From a virus, in IMG/VR virus record IMGVR_UViG_3300047157_000093, positions 1 to 40,590 of that record: a DNA stretch of 40,590 bases; one strand, 5' to 3'. The position numbers and the translations under genes were made by a program. Position 1 is the stretch's first letter. The number at the start of each line of letters is the position of its first letter. Below the pieces are notes generated by a model. That model did no database searches and was not told the DNA's origin. It saw only the letters and a program-made list of their open reading frames with translations. Below, piece after piece: positions 12,545-21,353 of the stretch.

Positions 12545-12885
12545 TGTCTGACGTTGCCGCAGTAGTATTGGGGATTGCTTTGCAGTCCCCGGTATTACCT
12601 TTCACGCTTTGCTTCAATGACAGTTGTGTCGATTACCAATGTGACACACCACCATCGGTATCTCTCTGTGGAGAGATTGCGAGAGTACACACCCCGTGCC
12701 TACCGCTAAACCTAGTATGCAAAGACCAAGGTTACGCAGAGACATGCACGGTCAACGGGATCACGGTCACGCAGATGCCAAACAAGCAGGGCGTCATACT
12801 CGGAGCCAACGGGACGACAGGCAATTGCATCGACATTGCCCAGACCGGGGACAAGCACGAGATCAAACTAGAGACAGGAACTTAA
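12544..12885 (+). CDS. Hypothetical cysteine-rich protein
   Basis: A 113-residue protein with eight cysteines (about C23, C28, C33, C42, C52, C59, C68 and C95), unusual for a cytoplasmic phage protein. The first 20 residues are moderately hydrophobic (VAAVVLGIALQSPVLPF) and could be a weak export signal or membrane anchor, with the Cys-rich part outside. The ATG overlaps the stop of the SSB-like gene (TAATG). Another frame across this DNA is judged a shadow. Neighbouring the one-TM miniprotein, it might act at the envelope (inference). Confidence 0.6.
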   Translation: MSDVAAVVLGIALQSPVLPFTLCFNDSCVDYQCDTPPSVSLCGEIARVHTPCLPLNLVCKDQGYAETCTVNGITVTQMPNKQGVILGANGTTGNCIDIAQTGDKHEIKLETGT

Positions 12886-12906
12886 CATGAAAACAAAGGA
12901 GGATTT

Positions 12907-13029
12907 ATGAAAAGCCAGCGCGTGTGGCGACCGCTTAACACCGTAGGATTAATTTTGGTCGGTGCGGTAGTCAGTTTTGTCTGCATCTACAGCATAATGG
13001 ACCTAAGTCGCGTCTGTAGTGCCTTGTGA
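12907..13029 (+). CDS. Single-TM miniprotein (holin-size)
   Basis: A 40-residue protein starting MKSQRVWRPLNTVGLILVGA; residues 12-30 form one hydrophobic helix (VGLILVGAVVSFVCIYSIM) after a positively charged N-terminus, so it should insert with the N-terminus inside. AAGGAGGA precedes the ATG by 4-5 nt, among the best Shine-Dalgarno sequences in the window. A seven-codon frame (MKTKEDL, 12887-12910) overlaps its start. It is the last rightward gene and could be a small holin or membrane effector; no lysis enzyme is adjacent. Confidence 0.62.
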   Translation: MKSQRVWRPLNTVGLILVGAVVSFVCIYSIMDLSRVCSAL

Positions 13030-13212
13030 GAGCCTGAGAGCCGCTGTGAGAGACGATAGGGGTAACCCGCACGTCTACTATAGGTACAGCGAATCGGCCT
13101 CTAAAGGCGCATAGAGCGCCCCCAGACCTCCCCCGAAATCACCGTGTATACAGCTTGGACGCCAGTATTTGCGTGTGCCACAAGGACGTGGCCGTGAGAG
13201 TAGGGGGATTAT
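13030..13212. other. Convergent intergenic region
   Basis: No gene is seen between the converging early and late blocks. It contains hairpins GGCGC-ataga-GCGCC (13106-13120) and GCCAC-aaggac-GTGGC (13177-13192), and GTGAGAG three times (13026-13032, 13046-13052, 13194-13200). Neither hairpin has a strong T tract on either strand; on the minus strand the first is followed by TTT. Termination here may need Rho or rely on RNA structure. Confidence 0.5.
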
Positions 13213-14619
13213 TTACATTCCGAGGAGGTTCTTAATGATCTTGTCCTCGACGGGGATGAATCCCTGAGACTTACCCTTCCCATCAGGCTTCGATCGAGCA
13301 ACAGTATTGTACGCCCTTGCAGGGGGTATCAACTGGCCGTTCGACTCCTTCATCTTCAGGATGTCAGTGTAGTAGCGATCCATCAGCGTCTCTGGTGAGA
13401 CCGGCTCCGCTAGGCGTCCAAACAGCCCACCGGGCTTGGCAGGAATGCCTCCGTTATACGTGTTATGACGCACCCCTCTCGTGGCACCTTCTGCCGCAGT
13501 ATCCAACTCCACAATCATTTGACCCATCGACCTGATTGGATCGTTCCGTAGGTTCGGATCTATCGTCGCCCGCAGGATGTCAGGACCAAATATACCTGAC
13601 GGTCTCGCAGTCTCCGCGCTCATGAAGGGCACCAGCAGATCCTTGCGATTGTCTGCCGAAGTACTGGACAGCCACTTAGAGAAGTCTGGCGAGTTCAGGC
13701 CGGGGAACCCCTCCATCGTCTCACCAACCGCCGACACAGCATCGAACAGCTTCGGGTCGAAGTCAGACCCCAGAGTCCTTGAGAGTTCTCCAGCGAGCGT
13801 CATAGGCATCGTGCTGAAGTCAGGAGATCGGTCACCCATCCTCCCGTAAACCCCCAGCACGCGCTTGTTCGGGTTCTTCTTCTGAACCATGCGAGCCTTG
13901 TTGACCACGTCGTTGGCTGTGTTGTACATACTAGCCCACGCCAGATCGTCCGCGTTCTGTGCGGCAAATCCCACACCCCCATCGAAATCCACAGCGTTGT
14001 CCAGCTTGATGCCCATGTAGTCCGTCAGTTCGCCCACCGGAGACGGGTCGCCGCTGATCGGCATCATCACCGAGTCGGCGAGTTCGTCTGGATGAATGAC
14101 CGGGTAGGTGCTCTGATCGACCCACTCATCCATCACGTTCTCGAAGTTACCCTCCCGCATTGCCTCTCGAACTTTCTTACCGTATGGGTTGTCCTCGACC
14201 TTCTTTATCGCGTTGGGCTTTAGCTGTGCGCCGCCCAGTGTGCTGTGGGCAACATCCTCCATGCTCTCCACGCTCTTGCCACCATACTTCTTTGCCGCCG
14301 GGGCGAGTATCGACCACTTCGCTAGGTCACCTATGACGGGGAATGCCTCACCGGCAAGCGTCAGACCGCCCTCAAGCGCGGCCATTCCATAGTTACCTTC
14401 GTTGATGTGCTGGCGTGTGTTGTCTACCCCGATAGCACCACCGACCCCCGGAAGGAACTCCGGGATCATCGACAGTATCGGTGCCGCAGTGCTGGCGGTA
14501 TCCTCCTCAAACCCTGCCGCCATCAATCCCTTCTTCAGCCCGGCTTGGATAGTCTCGGATATATTCTCATCCTGAAGCACGGGTGCCGTTCTATTCGCCA
14601 GTTTCGCTCTCGCTAACAT
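13213..14619 (-). CDS. Probable virion/ejection protein
   Basis: A 468-residue protein, last of the late block. The N-terminal region contains Gly/Ala-rich hydrophobic stretches (SMIPEFLPGVGGAIGVDN; ALEGGLTLAGEAFPVIGDLA) typical of phage proteins that travel into the cell with DNA. The long C-terminal part has no recognised motif and looks globular. It follows the ADP-ribosyltransferase-like gene with a stop/start overlap and likely forms part of the same ejected set. Assignment rests on position and composition. Confidence 0.55.
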   Translation of the reverse strand: MLARAKLANRTAPVLQDENISETIQAGLKKGLMAAGFEEDTASTAAPILSMIPEFLPGVGGAIGVDNTRQHINEGNYGMAALEGGLTLAGEAFPVIGDLAKWSILAPAAKKYGGKSVESMEDVAHSTLGGAQLKPNAIKKVEDNPYGKKVREAMREGNFENVMDEWVDQSTYPVIHPDELADSVMMPISGDPSPVGELTDYMGIKLDNAVDFDGGVGFAAQNADDLAWASMYNTANDVVNKARMVQKKNPNKRVLGVYGRMGDRSPDFSTMPMTLAGELSRTLGSDFDPKLFDAVSAVGETMEGFPGLNSPDFSKWLSSTSADNRKDLLVPFMSAETARPSGIFGPDILRATIDPNLRNDPIRSMGQMIVELDTAAEGATRGVRHNTYNGGIPAKPGGLFGRLAEPVSPETLMDRYYTDILKMKESNGQLIPPARAYNTVARSKPDGKGKSQGFIPVEDKIIKNLLGM

Positions 14620-15929
14620 TATAAGAAGTCCATCAGTGCGCCCAGACGCGTCGTAGCGTTCGGGTCTTCGGTTCGTCGGTTAGTAGTCTCAAGGTAGTTA
14701 ACGATCCCGTCAGGGAAGAGTAAACTCATGGGACTGCCTTTGAGGTCTCTCTGTAGGTTGCGTGCGCCCTGCGTGAACTCGGCTAGGCCGTCACTCCGTG
14801 GGGCGCTGATCATTCCCGAGTCCTTGATGTGGGGTGCCGCCAGACTCGCCGCCGCCGCGCCTATACCGGCAACGGGTAACAGTGACATGGGGTCAGCCGC
14901 GCCCTTCTGGAATCCCTGAGCCTTGCGATCAGCGAAGCGAGTCTTCGCGTACTTGGTCAGGCCCGTCATCAGGCGCTTATCCTTGCCCACCTTCGCGTGC
15001 TTCGAGATGTCCATCAGCATCGGCTTCAGGCCGTTGAAGTAGGTCTCACCGTTCTTGCCGCCGTCCTGCTTCCGGGCAAACGTAGCCCAGTCGTTGTAGT
15101 TAACAAAGCCCTTATCGTGCATGATATTCTGTAGGTGCGTCTCAGGAGCGATGTCAGGCTCTCTGGAGACCTTTTTCTGCCATGCGCTTACCAGCCTATC
15201 CAGATCAATTCCTTTCGCCAGAGCGAGCGCAGGGCCAGCGTCAGCCTCATTTGACTGCCCGGCGGCTAGGAGGCCAGCGACGCCAGCAGTGCCTGCGGCA
15301 CCGCCCATGATGTTTGGGCCGTTGTAATCAGGATCGAATGCGGCCTTGTCTGCGTGACGGATCTTAACGCCGTCATAGGAGCCGAGGATATTGTAAACGT
15401 CAGATGGCTCACCATACCCGTTGTAATCATCCATCATGTCATTGAACTTCGTGCCCTGTAGCCCTTGCCCGCCAGCGCGATGGTTACCCAGCTTTACCGC
15501 GTTTGCTATCTCATCACTACCCATTGCCATGCCGTATCCGGGCACGTTCACATGCGGGTACGTGTACTCGTTCCCGTAAACGTCTACCTCAAACAGGTTG
15601 TCGGCGTTAGTCCTTAGTGGCGTGACCGCGCCCTTCCTCTTAACGTAGTCTCCGCTGGCCTCATCCCAGACATCACCACGATTGTCGGCATAGGTCTGAG
15701 CCGTCCTTGGCGAGTTAGACAGGAACATATCCTCATCGCTTCTTGGCGGCGTGTTAGCAGAATGACCTCGGTACAACTGGTCCGGGGTCATCTGCTCCTC
15801 TCTCCTAGCCACCCTGCTGGCTTCATCCATCGGCAGATCGCCGTCAAATATTTTCTTGGCGACCGACTCTGGGTATCCTTCCTCAACCAATTGCTTGACT
15901 GACTTAACAACATTCCCAAACAAACCCAT
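14619..15929 (-). CDS. Probable ejection protein with ADP-ribosyltransferase-like domain
   Basis: A 436-residue protein. After a helical start, GDLPMDEASRVARREEQM (about 30-47) and LYRGHS (52-57), then FLSNSPRTAQTYADNRG (69-85) and YDGVKIRHAD (185-194), follow the order of ADP-ribosyltransferase-like domains in phage structural polyproteins (R/H in the first strand, S-T/S-type second motif). A clear catalytic Glu motif is not identified, so activity is uncertain. FDPDYNGPNIMG then leads into an Ala/Gly hydrophobic segment (208-225). Packaged in the virion, such a domain could modify a host protein at infection (inference). Overlaps both neighbours by stop/start contacts. Confidence 0.6.
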   Translation of the reverse strand: MGLFGNVVKSVKQLVEEGYPESVAKKIFDGDLPMDEASRVARREEQMTPDQLYRGHSANTPPRSDEDMFLSNSPRTAQTYADNRGDVWDEASGDYVKRKGAVTPLRTNADNLFEVDVYGNEYTYPHVNVPGYGMAMGSDEIANAVKLGNHRAGGQGLQGTKFNDMMDDYNGYGEPSDVYNILGSYDGVKIRHADKAAFDPDYNGPNIMGGAAGTAGVAGLLAAGQSNEADAGPALALAKGIDLDRLVSAWQKKVSREPDIAPETHLQNIMHDKGFVNYNDWATFARKQDGGKNGETYFNGLKPMLMDISKHAKVGKDKRLMTGLTKYAKTRFADRKAQGFQKGAADPMSLLPVAGIGAAAASLAAPHIKDSGMISAPRSDGLAEFTQGARNLQRDLKGSPMSLLFPDGIVNYLETTNRRTEDPNATTRLGALMDFL

Positions 15930-17866
15930 TACAATCCCTCCAGCAACGACTGACCGTCGAGCGACTTCTTAACCTTCACATGGTCGCGAGCCTGCTTGTA
16001 CACGTGGCCGACGATTGCGTTCTTCGGGTTAGCAATACCAGCGTTAGCCGTCAGGAAGTTCCAGATAGCGGAACTGGTATTCGAGTGGTTGATGGTTCCG
16101 GGTGGCCCCGTCGCGATAGCGTCAGACACCTCGACCATATCCCTCAGATCCTGAGCCATCTTTTTGCCGAGCATTGCCTCCAGCTTACCGGACCTATCGA
16201 ACCTCTGCACCGTGGTCTTGAACTGTGCTGGCGATAGAACCGGCTGACGCGTGGAATCAGTCTGAGTACCAAAAGCCTTCTCCCTGATCTGCTGTAGGAA
16301 GCTGTGCTGGATACCAGCCCACTCACGAGTGCCCTCGGGGGTCTTCTTCATCGTGGCCTCTAGCTGTTTGATCTCCTGCACGCTAGAGCCTGCGACCTTA
16401 GACGCAACCTTCTCATCAGGAATCTTGTCGGTATTCATGCCGCGCTTATTGCCGTTAATGTCACTGGCCAACGGAGAGTTATCGAACTCATCGTAGTACT
16501 CACGAGCCACACGTCGAGCCTGACTGTACATAGGCCCGGCATCAGTGTTATCGAGTGCCTCATCGATGACGTTGATTAGCTGACGCCTCTGGTACATCTC
16601 TGAGGGGTCACGAGGATCGTATCCCCTGTTAGCCGCCTGCCGTAGCTTCACGAGGTTATCCACCGTTGTCGGCTTCATCCTACCCTGCTCATCAATAATA
16701 TTGAGACGACGGGCTTCCTCGATCATCGCTTTGTTCTTCGGAACGAAACCTGAGTCATGCCACAGGCGTTGCATCTCATCGCCCATGCCCATCGGGTTAA
16801 CCATCGCGCTTGTCTCACCGGCCTCCTGAGCACGCTTGTACGCTTCGTCCTTCGCCTTCTTACGCTGTCCTCTGTACTGCTGAACCGCTCCGCGAATAGA
16901 CGCGCCCTGAGAAACGTCGTCGTATGCTCCGCCATAATTAAGCTGTTCATCCAGCGCATCGAAGTTCTGGTGCATTACAGTCTGCTGATTTGTCATCCGC
17001 TCCTGAATTGGTTGCCCAACTCCGTTACGCTTCGCGATCTCTCGCTCAAACTGAACCTGATCGTTCTGCCGGGTAAGCTGACCACGTGTTAGCTGTGAGT
17101 CGCCCTCGAACGGAACTGGTAGGTTCTGCGCTGTCGTTTGTATCTGCTGTGCCTGACTAGCCTCAGCCGCACCGACACTCTTGTCGTTCGCCTCTGGCTT
17201 GCCAAAGTTTCTCTCAATGGCACGAGCCGGGACCGTGACCGGGGACGCAACTGCTCTCCCTGTCGCCCTAGCGCCGTTAGCGATTGCCGCACCAGTCTCC
17301 CTAGTGGCATCCACAACGTCTGACCCGGTGGCCCTGAGAGCCTGCCTGCTGATCATGCCGGGGATTGCCGCAGTAGGCTGAGTAGGAATCATGGCGGCGA
17401 GTGGCCCTAACTGATCGGCTCTGGCCAAAGGCTCAAGAGCCTCGCCCACATCACTCAGGACTGCCTGACCCTCGGGGGTGTAAGTATCGCGTGAGAAGTC
17501 ATCAGTCACCTGATCCATAGTCCCACGTATCTGATTCACGCCCTCCTGAGTGCCATAGGTGCCATCCCTGACGGCCCCGACCAAACCCTTACCGAATCCG
17601 TAAGTGGCTCCGGCGATCTGTCCTCCGACGCCAGACAGCATCGCTCCGGCGGCATCTAAGTATCCGTCAAAGGTCTTCTCTATCTCTGTCTTCTGTCTAG
17701 GCTCCACAGTCGGGCCATCCATAGCCTCAAGCTGAGACGCGGCGAGGTCGTTACCTTCGGACTGACGACGGGCATCAGCCGCGATGACAGCCTGTATGGC
17801 TTCCTCACGCGTGTCGGCAGTCTTGCTATAGACGGTGCCGTTCTTCCTAATCTGAAAAGTGGGCAT
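15929..17866 (-). CDS. Probable internal virion/ejection protein
   Basis: A 645-residue protein starting MPTFQIRKNGTVYSKTADTR, an N-terminal beta-hairpin module seen in phage ejection proteins, followed by Gly/Ala-rich amphipathic stretches (AAGAMLSGVGGQIAGATYGF; GKGLVGAVRDG) and a long, highly charged helical region rich in Gln and Arg. GGGAGG precedes the ATG. Size, position and composition suggest it is carried in the head and crosses the envelope with DNA. No transglycosylase motif is seen. Confidence 0.6.
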   Translation of the reverse strand: MPTFQIRKNGTVYSKTADTREEAIQAVIAADARRQSEGNDLAASQLEAMDGPTVEPRQKTEIEKTFDGYLDAAGAMLSGVGGQIAGATYGFGKGLVGAVRDGTYGTQEGVNQIRGTMDQVTDDFSRDTYTPEGQAVLSDVGEALEPLARADQLGPLAAMIPTQPTAAIPGMISRQALRATGSDVVDATRETGAAIANGARATGRAVASPVTVPARAIERNFGKPEANDKSVGAAEASQAQQIQTTAQNLPVPFEGDSQLTRGQLTRQNDQVQFEREIAKRNGVGQPIQERMTNQQTVMHQNFDALDEQLNYGGAYDDVSQGASIRGAVQQYRGQRKKAKDEAYKRAQEAGETSAMVNPMGMGDEMQRLWHDSGFVPKNKAMIEEARRLNIIDEQGRMKPTTVDNLVKLRQAANRGYDPRDPSEMYQRRQLINVIDEALDNTDAGPMYSQARRVAREYYDEFDNSPLASDINGNKRGMNTDKIPDEKVASKVAGSSVQEIKQLEATMKKTPEGTREWAGIQHSFLQQIREKAFGTQTDSTRQPVLSPAQFKTTVQRFDRSGKLEAMLGKKMAQDLRDMVEVSDAIATGPPGTINHSNTSSAIWNFLTANAGIANPKNAIVGHVYKQARDHVKVKKSLDGQSLLEGL

Positions 17867-17877
17867 TCCCTGCCTCC

Positions 17878-19299
17878 CTATTGGCCTTGCTGTACTTGAT
17901 CAAGGTCGATGATTGTGGATTGCATATCACTGGACCCAACTGACTGGCGCGGAATGTCTCCTTGTCCCTGTTGTTGCAGGATAGGATTATCTGGCCAGTA
18001 ACGCTCTAGCATTCCCTGCTGGATCTGCATCGCCTTGATGTACTCTTTGTACAGGCGCGTGAACTCTCTCTGAGCCGCCTTGTTACCCATTCCCCTCTTC
18101 GCCGCCTGCGTTACTGCGGCACGCAACATCGCCGTCTCACCTTCTGTGATCTGGCCCTGACCCTTCAGCTTTCCACGTTCATCTACCGCCAGACTCTCGA
18201 TCATCTGCTCGACGCCAGCTTTAGCGTCACGGTTACCCTGTGGCATGAAGTACTCATTGTCCCCACCGAAGCCGCCGTTGTCAGCGCCACTGCTACCCCA
18301 GTTCTGAGGATTCAGTCTGTTGCCGTCCCAGCTTCCGTAAAGGTCGGTAGTGTCCTCGTTGAGAACAAACTCACCCTTCTTCTCATCCCATCGGCCGAGA
18401 CCGCTGATGATCTCACCAAAGCGTCGATAGAACTTCAGCTTCTCGGGTGCCTCCCTAACCATAGTCGCCTGCTCTTCATTGATGCCTGCGAGCACTGGGC
18501 CTAGAGTATTTGGGTCTTGTTGCTGTGGCTGACCGGGTTGACCGGGTTGCTGTTGTTGCTGTGTCTGTCCGGGTTGGCCGCCCTGCTGTTGCTGTAGGAC
18601 TTGCTGTTGCTGTGCCTGTTGCTCCTCCTCGTGCCGTGCTAGAACCTCTTGCACCGTATTGACGGAGTAAGTAGAACCGTCTGCCGGGTTGGTGCGAGTC
18701 TCAGTAGGCTCCGCCGTGGCGGCGACCAAGTCACCGAAGATAGGCGAGTCGGTACTGATGCCCTTCGCATTCGCTATGGCCGTAGCCTCAGCTACTGCCG
18801 CAGGTGGTGGTACAGGTTTGTGAGGCTGACTGTGAAGCACGCTACCAGTGCCTGCGCCCAGTATTGAACTACCGGGAGATGCAGTTATCGGATTGGGATC
18901 AAACTTATCAACCCCGCCAGCCATTGCCGCCGCCGCCATTCGATCAGTGTGCGAAGAGTTGGGGTCGTTCAGGACATCAACATATTTCTGACGCATGGCC
19001 TGCTCTCTGGCGTGCTCAATCTCATCTTTGTACATGTCGAGATCGTTTGCGTAGCGAGCCTTACTGCCGATAGCCTCCGGGAACAAGAGAGGAGTCATCC
19101 CGGTGAAGCCGCCCAGAAGCATCTTGGCGAAAAACTTACCCTTGCCGTCTTTCTCCATAGCTTTCTCTGTCCAGTGCTGTGGCGCTTCTATGCCGAGCAG
19201 GTTGTCACTGACAGGGGCTTTCATTGCCATGCCCGGAGTAACTCCGACCGAGGCTGTCTTACGCTTCATCTCTTCTAGCTGTTCTTCAAAAAGGCTCAT
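17878..19299 (-). CDS. Q-rich probable virion protein
   Basis: A 473-residue protein starting MSLFEEQLEEMKRKTASVG; GGAGG lies at the right distance from the ATG at 19299, so a longer in-frame reading from 19320 is rejected. The middle holds a Gln/Pro/Gly tract (around 18530-18640 on the DNA) with repeated QQQ and QPGQ, probably disordered. The N-terminal region has a Gly-rich hydrophobic stretch. It is grouped with the ejection-type proteins; the function is not recognised. Confidence 0.58.
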   Translation of the reverse strand: MSLFEEQLEEMKRKTASVGVTPGMAMKAPVSDNLLGIEAPQHWTEKAMEKDGKGKFFAKMLLGGFTGMTPLLFPEAIGSKARYANDLDMYKDEIEHAREQAMRQKYVDVLNDPNSSHTDRMAAAAMAGGVDKFDPNPITASPGSSILGAGTGSVLHSQPHKPVPPPAAVAEATAIANAKGISTDSPIFGDLVAATAEPTETRTNPADGSTYSVNTVQEVLARHEEEQQAQQQQVLQQQQGGQPGQTQQQQQPGQPGQPQQQDPNTLGPVLAGINEEQATMVREAPEKLKFYRRFGEIISGLGRWDEKKGEFVLNEDTTDLYGSWDGNRLNPQNWGSSGADNGGFGGDNEYFMPQGNRDAKAGVEQMIESLAVDERGKLKGQGQITEGETAMLRAAVTQAAKRGMGNKAAQREFTRLYKEYIKAMQIQQGMLERYWPDNPILQQQGQGDIPRQSVGSSDMQSTIIDLDQVQQGQ

Positions 19300-19300
19300 A

Positions 19301-19777
19301 TTATCGCCCTCCTTGCCCACCGAGGTTCTGATCTCTCATGTGGTTATTGATGTTAAAGCCATAGGGACTCTGATTCTGATTAGCGTAGAAACGCGTCTTC
19401 ATCTCCGGGGTCATGTTAGCCATCCACTGAGGTTCTTGTGGTTGCGCCATACCTTGTGCAGGTGCCGCTGGCGTATCCGCAGGGCCGTACTTAGCCTGCA
19501 AATCCTTAACGAAGCCGGGAGTCTCGAACTGCATAGGCTGACCGCCTATCGCCCTAGTAAAGTTTGCCAGCGCCGGGTTATCGGACATCATCTGCTGACC
19601 GTTCTCGATCAGCCCACCCAGCACGTCCCCGAGGGCACCCATCTGCTTACTAAACATACCGTTGAACAGCGCACTAGAATCCTTACCGGAGACTGGTGGT
19701 AGCTTCTTCATAGCCGAGTCCATGTTGCCACCCGCGCTACCGCCAGAACTGCCCTTACTGCTACTTCTTCCACCCAT
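19301..19777 (-). CDS. Hypothetical Gly/Met-rich virion protein
   Basis: A 158-residue protein starting MGGRSSSKGSSGGSAGGNMD, low complexity and basic at the N-terminus, then Met/Gly-rich helical segments and a Pro/Ala linker. Its start resembles that of the preceding protein (MGGKSKSKQTSN), suggesting related roles or a shared N-terminal signal. No family is recognised. It ends 1 nt before the next gene's start. Confidence 0.55.
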   Translation of the reverse strand: MGGRSSSKGSSGGSAGGNMDSAMKKLPPVSGKDSSALFNGMFSKQMGALGDVLGGLIENGQQMMSDNPALANFTRAIGGQPMQFETPGFVKDLQAKYGPADTPAAPAQGMAQPQEPQWMANMTPEMKTRFYANQNQSPYGFNINNHMRDQNLGGQGGR

Positions 19778-19788
19778 GATCTATCCCC

Positions 19789-20703
19789 TTATGCGAAACT
19801 GAAGCTAGGTGGCTGGACATTCCAGCTACTGGAACTACCGCTTCCAGATGACCCACCATAGTTATTGTTAAAGCCCTGACTGCCAGACTGGTTCATGCCG
19901 ACGTTCATGCCGTTACTGAATCCCTGACTCGCAGAACTGCTTGAGCCGCCGCCAGAGGATTGTCCTAATACCGTAGGCCCGCCAATGATCTGGCCGTAAG
20001 CGCCTGTAGCATTCAGTCCTGCCATCGCTGGGTTGAACTGGTTCATCGCGCCCTGTTGCATGTTCTGAACATTGCCTACACCGAACTGCTGGTTTCTATC
20101 CATCATCCCGGCTAGGTTCATCTGGTTCTGCACGCCTTGGTTATGCGCTTGGAATCCTAGATTGTTCATGCCCTGCATCGTGGCCTTGTCTACGTTGTTA
20201 GCCATCGTGTTAGCGGAGTTGTGATACCCAGATGAGCCTGACATCCCAGACGCCGCCGCACGGGCATCAATCCCGCCGAGGTTCTGTTGCTTGATCTGCT
20301 GGGCGTCGTTCATCATGTCGCCCTTCAGGGCGTCCACATAACTGTTAGGGCCGACCTGACCCTGTAGCTGTTGGGCGTAGCCACCATTCATCTGGTTGCC
20401 GTAGCCGCCACTCGCCTGATCGTATGCGCCGGATACCTGATTCTGTACCTCGGGTTGCATACCGTTGATCGAGTCAATGGCCTGACCGTACTGGTCAGTA
20501 GCAGAGCCGTAGACGTTCTCTAGGGCCGGTTGCTGTGCGCCCCATACGTCCTGTGAACTCTGATTAAAGTTACTGCTACCTGATGTAGAGTTCTGACCCG
20601 ACTGATTAATGCCGTAGTTAACCCCCACGCTAGAACTGGCGTTAACACCATTCCCAGCCTGCTGGCTATTACTCGTTTGCTTACTCTTACTCTTTCCGCC
20701 CAT
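19789..20703 (-). CDS. Low-complexity Asn/Gln/Gly/Ser-rich virion protein
   Basis: A 304-residue protein with a polar N-terminus (SQQAGNGVNASSSVGVNYGI), a middle with the pattern QDVWGAQQPALENVY, and a C-terminus rich in Gly and Ser. Similar Gln/Gly-rich proteins lie near ejection genes in many podoviruses, where they are probably minor virion components. No catalytic motif is visible. GGAG is well placed ahead of the ATG. Confidence 0.55.
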   Translation of the reverse strand: MGGKSKSKQTSNSQQAGNGVNASSSVGVNYGINQSGQNSTSGSSNFNQSSQDVWGAQQPALENVYGSATDQYGQAIDSINGMQPEVQNQVSGAYDQASGGYGNQMNGGYAQQLQGQVGPNSYVDALKGDMMNDAQQIKQQNLGGIDARAAASGMSGSSGYHNSANTMANNVDKATMQGMNNLGFQAHNQGVQNQMNLAGMMDRNQQFGVGNVQNMQQGAMNQFNPAMAGLNATGAYGQIIGGPTVLGQSSGGGSSSSASQGFSNGMNVGMNQSGSQGFNNNYGGSSGSGSSSSWNVQPPSFSFA

Positions 20704-20706
20704 GAG

Positions 20707-21144
20707 TTAACTCCGTAGGTCTTTCCCAAAAATGATTTCTCTAATTTCCCACCCCACTTTGCTGACTGCGTATTCCACAGCGGGCATCTGGCATGAGCGT
20801 GTTTCGATTCGTGAGCAGTTAAGTTGCTTGGCTACCTTCTCGTAGAAGTCCGCGAACGTCACAGCGTTCGCTCCTCCCCGTTCCTTAGCCCATGAGAGCC
20901 ACAGTAGGAACGTGGTGTCTCCGGTGAACTCATCTGTCTCAATGGTGACCACGTTGAAGAAGTTAGGATGCACCCACAGTTGGCTCTCGCCTGATAGTAC
21001 ACTGTGGTAAACGTCTTCCGGCCTAAAGGTGAGGTTAGTATCAAGATGCAGAATCTCTTCGATTGCTGGCTTGATCCAGTGCCACTCCTCTCTAATATTC
21101 GCTACCCGTGGGTAGACAATTAATCCAGCGTCAACTTCTTCCAT
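20707..21144 (-). CDS. Hypothetical protein, possibly GNAT-like
   Basis: A 145-residue alpha/beta protein with the order helix (WHWIKPAIEEIL), strand pair (GESQLWVHPN; FNVVTIETDE), strand (TTFLLWLSWAKE), helix and a C-terminal strand, resembling acetyltransferase-like proteins found in podoviral structural modules and near the position of T7 gp13. No clear acetyl-CoA loop is seen, so enzymatic activity is doubtful. AAGGAGAG precedes the ATG. It overlaps the previous gene by 25 nt. Confidence 0.5.
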   Translation of the reverse strand: MEEVDAGLIVYPRVANIREEWHWIKPAIEEILHLDTNLTFRPEDVYHSVLSGESQLWVHPNFFNVVTIETDEFTGDTTFLLWLSWAKERGGANAVTFADFYEKVAKQLNCSRIETRSCQMPAVEYAVSKVGWEIREIIFGKDLRS

Positions 21145-21353
21145 ACGATCTCTCCTTGATCCTCAACGCATCCGTAAAATCCTTTTTCACGGACATAAAC
21201 TATTGCTCCGATTTCCCGACGTAGCGGCATGTCGCCGATAACGGGTGCGATGAAACGCGACAGGTGCGAATCAATCCCGAAGAATTGACGGTCGAGGAAC
21301 TCAGCGAGAACCTCATCCGTCTCCTCTGGTACTGGCTCTGCTCTATAAGTCAT
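21120..21353 (-). CDS. Hypothetical small protein
   Basis: A 77-residue protein beginning MTYRAEPVPEETDE at the ATG overlapping the preceding stop (ATGA). A GTG at 21374 would extend it by seven residues without gain. It has alternating beta strands near the end (GAIVYVREKGFYGCVED). No family is recognised. It overlaps the start of the next gene. Confidence 0.58.
   Translation of the reverse strand: MTYRAEPVPEETDEVLAEFLDRQFFGIDSHLSRFIAPVIGDMPLRREIGAIVYVREKGFYGCVEDQGEIVWKKLTLD

Noticed and set aside
13106-13192. Convergent hairpins as bidirectional intrinsic terminators
   Set aside because: Stems are short and lack T tracts on both strands, so only a general hairpin call is supported.
18530-18640. 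Gln/Pro/Gly DNA repeat as a mobile or CRISPR-like repeat
   Set aside because: It is in frame within a virion protein and encodes QQQ and QPGQ units, so it is a coding low-complexity tract.
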